Below are positions 50,636 to 60,000 of a DNA stretch of 60,000 nt, piece after piece. Source of the stretch: Chrysomallon squamiferum (Eukaryota > Mollusca > Gastropoda > Neomphalida > Peltospiridae); assembly GCA_012295275.1 (NCBI GenBank), contig CM022671.1, positions 9,723,212 through 9,783,211 on the forward strand, in the 5' to 3' direction. The position numbers and the translations under genes are program-made. How positions within the stretch are numbered: the stretch's first letter is position 1; every line of letters starts with the position of its first letter. The notes below the pieces were generated by a model. That model was not told the DNA's origin. It ran no database searches and was given only the letters and a program-made list of their open reading frames with translations.

Positions 50636-50975
50636 AGTCTAATAAAAAAGAAACGCAAAAGTAGATTTTATTGACATTGGGAATATCTATCTAATGGATC
50701 AACAGAAAGCAGCATTATACACACACTTTCGCAATTCATTAATATTGATGGTATTACATTGAAAAGGTTAAAGTTCAAGCTTATAACATCAATATAATAT
50801 CTAAACCGTGTGTGCCCACCATGGGAGTCGAGAACTGCCTGACATCTCCTTCCCATGGCAGTAATGACATTACGAATTACACCTTGTGGAATGGTGGCCC
50901 ACTATGTCTGTAGTAATAATGCCAGCTGAGCACGATTCTGTGGCTGTAGTTTATCTGCCTCAGTTGTCTGAGTAT
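50636..50975 (-). pseudogene. Tc1/mariner-like transposase C-terminus with terminal repeat
   Basis: The minus-strand frame reads QPQNRAQLALLLQT, TAG (50902-50904), WATIPQGVIRNVITAMGRRC, QAVLDSHGGHTRF. The IPQxxIRxxIxSMxRRCxAxIxxxGGHTRY ending is typical of Tc1/mariner-like transposases (from memory). The block AATAAAAAAGAAACGCAAAA at about 50641-50660 resembles the terminal repeat end of such elements. Only the 3' end remains; the catalytic DDE part is absent. Confidence 0.75.
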
Positions 50976-51079
50976 ATATATGTGTGTGCAAACATACAGA
51001 AATATAGGGAGATTTGAAGGAGATATGTGGGTCTGTAGACAAGAAGATGTTTAAATGACTGATAGATGTTATTGATATA

Positions 51080-51189
51080 AAATGCTAGGTAGGTTAATTA
51101 TGTAGATAGACTAAGAAATTGTGTACATAGATATACATATAGATAGTTGACAACTGCATGCATATGCATCGAAAGTGCATATATGTGAA

Positions 51190-51242
<53 letters not shown>

Positions 51243-52179
51243 CCAGTGATTGATAAGGATCGCTAAATATGGGAAATGTGAATGAGAGTTATAAATGGAC
51301 AGTAACACAGAAAGATAGATATAAAAAGTAGTTATAATAATTTAGGGAGATAGGAAGATGAATAGGTGATTCATGGATGGTTATTGATGGATTGTAATAT
51401 TGATGGATAGAGAAATATATATATGTAGGGAGGCATTTACTTAGAGTTCAATGGATGGATAAATAGATAGATAGAAAGCAAATATGATGGTAAAAAGTGG
51501 ATATGATTATGTATATGTACATAGATAAATACACACAGAGACAGACAGCAGACGGAGAGGATTGGATCCATGTTTGGATCGAGTTGGTGACGAACTGATA
51601 ACTTAAAGGTAGATATCCAGAGATAAATACATAGGTTATATAGACAGATGAACAGAGATAATACAGATAGATTATATATATATATATATAGATAGATAGA
51701 TAAATATATAGAAATAAATAGATAGATTATATAGACAGACATATAGAAATATATACAGATAGATTATGTAGATAGATATACAGAGATAAATACAGATAGA
51801 TTATATAGATACATATACAGAGATAAATACAGATAGATAATAAAGATAGATAAAAAGAGATAAATACAGAAAGATGTAACTATTTATATATTCACACACA
51901 GAAATAACGTGTATAGGAATGATAATGTATTTGTGTGTTTAAAGATGATTAGCATGTATATGTACCTACATATATGTATGTGTGTGTGCCAGTGTATAAA
52001 AGGGTGGATAGAGAGGTAAATTGATAGACAGAAGAAAGCTAGATAGTTTACTAGAAAGATAGATAGATGCAAGGAGGTGTATATACTGCACAACTGTAAG
52101 AAAGACTGAGTCTGTTGCTTATATATATGGGATAAATAGATAAAAAGAATGTATTTAAATAATTAAATACGATACAAAT

Positions 52180-52230
<51 letters not shown>

Positions 52231-52500
52231 AAGATAGACTGTGCTATTTGTAACCGAGAGAGTAACATTGATTGATGAAGAGATAGTTAGACGTATTGAT
52301 TGCTTGACAAATAGATTGATAGGTTAAGTAGACAGTAATTAGTTACATATATATATATATAGATATATACAGATTAACATAGATAAATTAATGTGTATGT
52401 GTCTTTCTGTATGTATAAATGTGTTAGAGAGAATGGGTATATAAACGTGTGAAAGTGTGATTTTTGTGGATTTTTCAGAAAGTCAAATAATTGATAGACA
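51080..52500. repeat. inverted-repeat arm 1, right
   Basis: Inverse copy of 32640-34200 (see that entry). Matching pieces include TTCATGGATGGTTATTGATG, GTTGGTGACGAACTGATAAC, AAGGTAGATATCCAGAGATA and GAGAGAATGGGTATATAAAC. Confidence 0.85.
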
Positions 52501-52591
52501 GAGGATAGATAAAATATTAAAAAATAAATGAATAGTGAATAGGTTTATGTATGTATATGTATATAGAGTTATCTCCCTTTAACAGGAAAAC

Positions 52592-53010
52592 GATTTTTCA
52601 CTATCCTTATCATATTTCAAGTTCAGAGTTATATCAATATCTAAATTTTCTTTTTGTAAATTTTAGATTTCAACAAATTAGATATTTTCAACATTTAATT
52701 ATTATTATTAATATAAAAAAAATCTTATTTACTTTTTATATATTGATATACTAATATAACAAATAAAGATATCCTATAAATATTTCCATCTGATCTATAA
52801 TTTTAATGTAAAAATCATTCATTATTTAAAATGCTTATCAAATTATTAAACACTGTCCACTAATTAAATTAAATTAAATTATAGGATTCCATTGGTTGAA
52901 AACATACCTGAACATTAATCACAAGCGAATATCTTGACATATAGAGTTATCTCCCTTTATCATGAAAACGAATAACCTCTCGGATACAGTTATCTCCCCT
53001 TTGTTACATG
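52592..53010 (+). repeat. direct duplication, copy 1
   Basis: TTTTCACTATCCTTATCATA through TTATCTCCCCTTTGTTAC recurs at 53791-54210 with about 5-10 percent visible differences. The two copies are about 1.2 kb apart. Confidence 0.9.
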
Positions 53011-53300
53011 TTTCTGCTTGATTATTCAGGTTAAAACGAACATATTCTTACATAGACTTATCTCCCTTTAGCGTGAAAACGGATAACCTCTCGGATAGAG
53101 TTATCTCCCCTTTGTTGCGTTTTTCTGCTTGATTATTCAGGTTAAAACGAACATATTCTTACATAGAGTTATCTACCCTTGTTACTGTTTATACTTTGAT
53201 TATTGAGAAAGGGGAGGTAACTCCATCCCAGAATTTATTGGTTTTCATATTAAAGGGACGTAACTCTATTTGCGAATATATTCGCTTGTGACTATTTGTA
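52912..53300. mobile_element. MITE-like palindromic element with TTATCTCCCTTT boxes
   Basis: The left end AATCACAAGCGAATAT is mirrored by ATATTCGCTTGTGACTATT at the right end. Inside, AGAGTTATCTCCCTTT, ATGAAAACGAAT and CTCTCGGATA (left) are mirrored by AAAGGGACGTAACTCT, GGTTTTCATATT and GGTAACTCCATCC (right). Thus inverted arms of about 90 bp flank a short centre that holds a second TTATCTCCC pair (53057-53115). There is no coding capacity. I infer a non-autonomous DNA element; target-site duplications were not resolved. Confidence 0.65.
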
Positions 53301-53599
53301 AGGGATATTTTGTTTAATATAATAAATAAAATAAGTGAAATAAAAAAAATGAAAAAGATAAATTATCAGTTTTCATTAAGTATATATATAATTAAATTTT
53401 AAGACTATATATTAAATTATTAAATAATTGATAATTTTGATAATAATATTAAACGAAAAATAACAAATAATGGCATAATGAATCAATAATATTTTATTAT
53501 TACATTAAATATTTTCACAAACATTGATGAATCTTCTATTCAGATATTTCCACAAATTGATTTCATATCAAGTAATTCTGATAAACCCTTTTATAATGT

Positions 53600-53695
53600 A
53601 AGAAAGGAGAGATAACTCCATCCGAGAAAGTATTCGTTTTCATATTAAAGGGAAATAACTCTATTTGTGAATATATTCGCTGGTAACTATTATTA
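53600..53695. mobile_element. right half of a second MITE-like element
   Basis: GAAAGGAGAGATAACTCCAT, TTTTCATATTAAAGGG and AATATATTCGCTGGTAACTA match the right arm of the element at 52912-53300. No left arm is adjacent. Confidence 0.6.
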
Positions 53696-53790
53696 AGAAA
53701 TATTTTATTTACTATAATAAATATTCAATTGTTACTCCTTTTACCATCGGACAAAAGTGTAGTGTAGAAAACAATTCTTGTACTTTTAAG

Positions 53791-54210
53791 TTTTCACTAT
53801 CCTTATCATATTTCAAGTTCAGAGTTATATCAAAATATAAATTTTCTTTTTGTAAATTTTAGATTTCAACAAATTAGATATTTTCAACATTGAATTATTA
53901 TTATTAATATAAAAAAAAAAATGTTATTTACCTTTTATATATTGATATACTAATATAACAAATAAAGAACATCCTATAAATATTTCCATCTGATCTATAA
54001 TTTTAATGTAAAAATCAATCATTATTTAAAATGCTTATCAAATGATTAAACAGTGTCCACTAATTAAATTCAATTAAATTATTGGATTCCATTGGTTGAA
54101 AATACACCTGAACATTAATCACAAGCGAATATATTGATATATAAAGTTATCTCCCTTTAGCATGAAAACGAATTACCTCTCGGATAGAGTTATCTCCCCT
54201 TTGTTACATT
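53791..54210 (+). repeat. direct duplication, copy 2
   Basis: Second copy of the block at 52592-53010. Its 3' end passes without a break into the right satellite. Confidence 0.9.
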
Positions 54211-54214
54211 TTTC
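54113..54214. mobile_element. left half of a MITE-like element, abutting the right satellite
   Basis: ATTAATCACAAGCGAATATA, AAAGTTATCTCCCTTTAGCA and ATAGAGTTATCTCCCC match the left arm of 52912-53300. Its TTTTTCTGCATTGATTATCA corresponds to TTTCTGCTTGATTATTCAGG in the intact element and is at the same time the start of the satellite linker. Confidence 0.65.
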
Positions 54215-57200
54215 TGCATTGATTATCAGGATAAGAATTTACATACTAAATTGATTTGATTACTGAGAAAGAAAACAGAGAATACTGACTGACTGAAGAA
54301 AAAATAAATAAATAAAAGCTTATGTGAAATACGTTCACTGATATATTTAGAATCGCCTCCCTTATGCGAGAAGTGTTCACTTCTACATTTAGAGTTACTT
54401 TCCCTATGTGAGATGTGTTCACTGGTATATTTAGAGTCACCTACCTTATGTGAGATGTGTTCACTGGTATATTTAGAGATGTGTTCACTGGTATTTTGAT
54501 TGTGAGATGTGTTCACTGGTATATTTAGAGTCGCCTCCCTTATGTGAGATGTGTTCACTGGTATTTTGAGTCGCCTCCCTTATGTGAGATGTGTTCACTG
54601 GTATATTTGGAGTGGCCTCCCTTATGTGAGATGTGTTCACTGGTATTAAGAAAATAAGATAGAAAGCTCGAACACAAAAGCTCAAATAAATAATCAGTGA
54701 GAGAAGAGTGTTTAAACTGATTAAAGTATTTCATAAATAAATAATAAAGAAATGGTAAAACGTAGAAAAAAGAAAGAAGGATGGAATGAAAGATAGGAAA
54801 TAAAAGATGGAAAAGAGATAAAGAAATGAAAGAAAGGAAGATCGAAAGAAAAGAAAGAAGGAAAAGAAAGAAAGAAAAGAAAGAAGGAAAGAAAGAAAGG
54901 AAGAAAATATTGAAACTGAAAGAATGAACAAAAATGAATAAAAAAGAAAAGAACTAACTTAACAGAATGAAGCGTGGTACTATTTAAATGCAGCATTCTT
55001 TTAACTTTTATTCATAATAAAATATAAAATCGTATGTGGACTGCATTGATTAGCAGGATAACAATTTCCATACTGAAGAAAAAAAATAAATAAATAAAAG
55101 CAAATGAAAACAGAAATATGTTCACTGATATATTTAAATAAGCCTCCCTTATGCGAGAAGTGTTCACTTCTATATTTAGAGTTACTTTCCCTATGTGAGA
55201 TGTGTTCACTGGTATATTTAGAGTCGCCTCCCCTATGTGAGATGTGTTCACTGGTATTTTGAGTCGCCTCCCCTATGTGAGATGTGTTCACTGGTATATT
55301 TAGAGTCGCCTCCCTTATGTGAGATGTGTTCACTGGTATTTTGAGTCGCCTCCCTTATGTGAGATGTGTTCACTGGTATATTTGGAGTGGCCTCCCTTAT
55401 GTGAGATGTGTTCACTGGTATTAAGAAAATAAGATAGAAAACTCGAATACAAAAGCTCAACTAAATAATCAGTGAGAGCAGAGTGTTTAAACTGATTAAA
55501 GTATTTCATAAATAAATAATAAAGAAATGGTAACACGTAGAAAAAAGAAGGAAGGATGGAATGAAAGATAGGAAATAAAAGATGGAAAAGAGAAATGAAA
55601 GAAATAAAAGATGGAAAAAAAAAGAAAGAAAGAAAGAAAGAAAGAAAAGAAAGAAGGAAAGAAAGAAAGAAAGAAAATATTGAAACAGCTTAAAGAATGA
55701 ACAAAAATGAAAAAATGAAAAGAAAAGAAAAAATCTAAGGAAACAGAACAAAGAGTGGTACTATTTAAACGCAGCATTCTTTTCAGATTTTATTCATAAT
55801 AAAATATAAAATGGTATGTGGACTGCATTGATTATCAGGATAAGAATTTACATACTAAATTCATTTGATTACTGAGAAAGAAAACAGAGAATACTGACTG
55901 ACTGAAAAAAAATAAATAAATAAAAGCTTATGCGAAATATGTTCACTGATATATTTAGAATCGCCTCCCTTATGCGAGAAGTGTTCACTTCTATATTTAG
56001 AGTTACTTTCCCTATGTGAGATGTGTTCACTGGTATTTAGAGTCGCCTCCCTTATGTGAGATGTGTTCACTGGTATTTAGAGTCGCCTCCCCTATGTGAG
56101 ATGTGTTCACTGGTATATTTAGAGTGGCCTCCCTTATGTGAGATGTGTTCACTGGTATTTAGAGTCACCTCCCCTATGTGAGATGTGTTCACTGGTATAT
56201 TTGGAGTGGCCTCCCTTATGTGAGATGTGTTCACTGGTATTAAGAAAATAAGATAGAAAACTCGAATACAAAAGCTCAACAAAATAATCAGTGAAAGCAG
56301 AGTGTTTAAACTGATTAAAGTATTTCATAAATAAATAATAAAGAAATGGTAACACGTAGAAAAAAGAAGGAAGGATGGAATGAAAGATAGGAAATAAAAG
56401 ATGGAAAAGAGAGAAAGAAAAAAAAGAAAAAAAGATAGAAAAGAAAGAAGGAAAGAAAGAAAGAAAATATTGAAACAGCTTAAAGAATGAACAAAAATGA
56501 ATAAGAAAAGAAAACAAAAATCTAAGGAAACAGAACAAAGAGTGGTACTATTTAAACGCAGCATTCTTTTCAGATTTTATTAATGATAAAATATAAAATG
56601 GTATGTGGACTGCATTGATTATCAGGATAAGAATTTACATACTAAATTCATTTGATTACTGAGAAACAAAACAGAGAATACTGACTGACTGAAGAAAAAA
56701 TAAATAAATAAAAGCTTATGCGAAATACGTTCACTGATATATTTAGAATCGCCTCCCTTATGCGAGAAGTGTTCACTTCTATATTTAGAGTTACTTTCCC
56801 TATGTGAGATGTGTTCACTGGTATTTAGAGTCGCCTCCCCTATGTGAGATGTGTTCACTTGTATATTTAGAGTCGCCTCCCCTATGTGAAATGTGTTCAC
56901 TGGTATTTTGAGTCGCCTCCCTTATGTGAGATGTGTTCACTGGTATTTAGAGTCACCTCCCCTATGTGAGATGTGTTCACTGGTATATTTGGAGTGGCCT
57001 CCCTTATGTGAGATGTGTTCACTGGTATTAAGAAAATAAGATAGAAAACTCGAATACAAAAGCTCAACAAAATAATCAGTGAAAGCAGAGTGTTTAAACT
57101 GATTAAAGTATTTCATAAATAAATAATAAAGAAATGGTAACACGTAGAAAAAAGAAGGAAGGATGGAATGAAAGATAGGAAATAAAAGATGGAAAAAGAG

Positions 57201-60000
57201 AAAGAAAAGAAAAGAAAGAAAGAAAGAAAGAAAAGAAAGAAGGAAAGAAAGAAAGAAAATATTGAAACAGCTTAAAGAATGAACAAAAATGAATAAGAAA
57301 AGAAAACAAAAATCTAAGGAAACAGAACAAAGAGTGGTACTATTTAAACGCAGCATTCTTTTCAGATTTTATTCATAATAAAATATAAAATGGTATGTGG
57401 ACTGCATTGATTATCAGGATAAGAATTTACATACTAAATTCATTTGATTACTGAGAAAGAAAACAGAGAATACTGACTGACTGAAGAAAAAATAAATAAA
57501 TAAAAGCTTATGCGAAATACGTTCACTGATATATTTAGAATCGCCTCCCTTATGCGAGAAGTGTTCACTTCTATATTTAGAGTTACTTTCCCTATGTGAG
57601 ATGTGTTCACTGGTATTTAGAGTCGCCTCCCCTATGTGAGATGTGTTCACTGGTATAACTAGAGTTGCCTCCCTTATGTGAGATGTGTTCACTGGTATTT
57701 AGAGTCACCTCCCCTATGTGAGATGTGTTCACTGGTATATTTAGAGTCGCCTCCCTTATGTGAGATGTGTTCACTGGTATTTAGAGTCGCCTCCCTTATG
57801 TGAGATGTGTTCACTGGTATTTAGAGTCGCCTCCCCTATGTGAGATGTGTTCACTGGTATATTTGGAGTGGCCTCCCTTATGTGAGATGTGTTCACTGGT
57901 ATTAAGAAAATAAGATAGAAAGCTCGAACACAAAAGCTCAACAAAATAATCAGTGAAAGAAGAGTGTTTAAACTGATTAAAGTATTTCATAAATAAATAA
58001 TAAAGAAATGGTAGCACGTAGAAAAAAGAAGGAAGGATGGAATGAAAGATAGGAAATAAAAGATGGAAAAGATAGAAAGAAATGAAAGAAAAAGAAAGAA
58101 AAGAAAGAAAAAGAAAGAAAGAAAAGAAAGAAGGAAAGAAAGAAAGGAAGAAAATATTGAAACAGCTTAAAGAATGAACAAAAATGAATAAGAAAAGAAA
58201 AGAAAAATCTAAGGAAACAGAACAAAGAGTGGTACTATTTAAACGCAGCATTCTTTTCAGATTTTATTCATAATAAAATATAAAATCGTATGTGGACTGC
58301 ATTGATTATCAGGATAACAATTTCCGTTTGAAGAAAAAAAACAGAAATAAATAAAAAAAATAAATAAATAAAAGCTTATGCGAAATATGTTCACTGATAT
58401 ATTTAGAGTAGCCTCCCTTATGCGAGAAGTGTTCACTTCTATATTTAGAGTTACTTTCCCTATGTGAGATGTATTCACTGGTATTTAGAGTCGCCTCCCC
58501 TATGTGACATGTGTTCACTGGTATATTTAGAGTTGCCTCCCTTATGTGAGATGTGTTCACTGGTATTTTGAGTCGCCTCCCTTATGTGAGATGTGTTCAC
58601 TGGTATATTTGGAGTGGCCTCCCTTATGTGAGATGTGTTCACTGGTATTAAGAAAATAAGATAGAAAGCTCGAACACAAAAGCTCAAATAAATAATCAGT
58701 GAGAGAAGAGTGTTTAAACTGATTAAAGTATTTCATAAATAAATAATAAAGAAATGGTAGCACGTAGAAAAAAGAAGGAAGAATGGAATGAAAGATAGGA
58801 AATAAAAGATGGAAAAGATAGAAAGAAATGAAAGAAAGGAAGATCGAAAAGAAAGAAGGAAGGACAGAAAGAAAAGAAAGAAGGAAAGAAAGAAAGGAAG
58901 AAAATATTGAAGCAGCTGAAAGAATGAACAAAAATGAATAAAAAAGAAAAGAACTAACTTAACAGAATGAAGCGTGGTACTATTTAAATGCAGCATTCTT
59001 TTAACTTTTATTCATAATAAAATATAAAATCGTATGTGGACTGCATTGATTAGCAGGATAACAATTTCCATACTGAAGAAAAAATAAATAAATAAAAGCT
59101 TATGCGAAATATGTTCACTGATATATTTAGAGTAGCCTCCCTTATGCGAGAAGTGTTCACTTCTATATTTAGAGTTACTTTCCCTATGTGAGATGTATTC
59201 ACTGGTATTTAGAGTCGCCTCCCCTATGTGACATGTGTTCACTGGTATAACTAGAGTTGCCTCCCTTATGTGAGATGTGTTCACTGGTATTTAGAGTCAC
59301 CTCCCCTATGTGAGATGTGTTCACTGGTATATTTGGAGTGGCCTCCCTTATGTGAGATGTGTTCACTGGTATTAAGAAAATAAGATAGAAAACTCGAATA
59401 CAAAAGCTCAACAAAATAATCAGTGAAAGCAGAGTGTTTAAACTGATTAAAGTATTTCATAAATAAATAATAAAGAAATGGTAACACGTAGAAAAAAGAA
59501 GGAAGGATGGAATGAAAGATAGGAAATAAAAGATGGAAAAAAGAAAGAAAAAAAAAGAAAGAAAGATAGAAAAGAAAGAAGGAAAGAAAGAAAGAAAATA
59601 TTGAAACAGCTTAAAGAATGAACAAAAATGAATAAGAAAAGAAAACAAAAATCTAAGGAAACAGAACAAAGAGTGGTACTATTTAAACGCAGCATTCTTT
59701 TCAGATTTTATTAATAATAAAATATAAAATGGTATGTGGACTGCATTGATTATCAGGATAAGAATTTACATACTAAATTCATTTGATTACTGAGAAACAA
59801 AACAGAGAATACTGACTGACTGAAGAAAAAATAAATAAATAAAAGCTTATGCGAAATACGTTCACTGATATATTTAGAATCGCCTCCCTTATGCGAGAAG
59901 TGTTCACTTCTATATTTAGAGTTACTTATATTATGTGAGAGTTACTGGTATTTTCCCTATGTGAGATGTGTTCACTGGTATTTAGAGTCGCCTCCCCTAT
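54215..60000 (-). repeat. right satellite: 40-42 bp monomers in 700-895 bp higher-order units
   Basis: On the minus strand the monomer is GTGAACACATCTCACATAAG then GGAGGCGACTCTAAATATACCA, 40-42 bp. Runs of 6-10 monomers alternate with a linker of about 480 bp that includes ATTAAGAAAATAAGATAGAA, TTAAACTGATTAAAGTATTT, a (GAAA)n tract of variable length, GTACTATTTAAACGCAGCAT and GGACTGCATTGATTATCAGG. The last motif occurs at 54215, 55042, 55823, 56611, 57403, 58298, 59042 and 59742, giving units of 827, 781, 788, 792, 895, 744 and 700 bp. The array continues past the window end. The first monomer after each linker is a diverged ACTTCT/TTACTTTCCC variant. Confidence 0.96.

Noticed and set aside
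54226-59487. Minus-strand frames with SEHISHKGGDSKYTSEH-type repeats as a repeat-protein gene family
   Set aside because: They are translations of the 40-42 bp monomers; frames shift whenever a 40-bp unit replaces a 42-bp one, and no splice or start context is shared beyond the repeat itself.

Overview
This window is non-coding-dominated nuclear DNA from an animal, most likely a mollusc and possibly a cephalopod. The support is: GT-AG introns around short exon-like pieces; very AT-rich spacers full of (TA)n, (CA)n, (GATA)n, (GA)n and (AAT)n microsatellites; degenerate TTAGGG-type repeats; pieces of Tc1/mariner-like, Mutator-like, hAT-like and non-LTR elements; and many copies of a TTATCTCCCTT / AAGGGAGATAA motif that I recall as recurrent in mollusc DNA. 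No intact long gene, rRNA, tRNA or CRISPR was seen. Nearly all long open frames are by-products of simple or tandem repeats.

Layout. (1) 1-1560: four tandem copies of a unit holding a terminal-exon-like block with a CxxC...CxxC pattern; one copy is still open. (2) 1596-23564: a 22 kb satellite of 100-101 bp dimers (43 + 58 bp half-units) grouped into blocks of 0.7-1.4 kb by a conserved AT-rich linker, with blocks duplicated in larger 4.5-5.2 kb units. (3) 23565-24935: a 31-bp pyrimidine-rich minisatellite. (4) 25-31 kb: decayed minus-strand coding pieces, including a two-exon pseudogene of a transposon-like protein family. (5) 27-52.5 kb: a nested set of imperfect inverted duplications. Within them lie two opposed copies of the same unidentified multi-exon gene (minus strand 38.7-40.2 kb, plus strand 45.4-46.2 kb), mirrored telomere-like tracts, a 200-N assembly gap, and insertions of Mutator-like, non-LTR and Tc1-like remnants. 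(6) 52.6-54.2 kb: palindromic MITE-like elements ending in TTATCTCCCTTT boxes. (7) 54215-60000 and beyond: a second satellite, 40-42 bp monomers in 700-895 bp higher-order units.

The main result is that the two satellites, over 30 kb apart and in opposite orientation, have homologous monomers. The core is GTGA-N7-TCAC followed by TAAGGGA and a CTCT-type box. The same AAGGGAGATAACTCTA box forms the arms of the MITE-like elements, and the right satellite starts inside one of them. The simplest reading (inference) is that both satellites grew from one family of palindromic mobile elements. Gene-like parts appear to be pseudogenes or exon fragments; no working pathway can be assigned.
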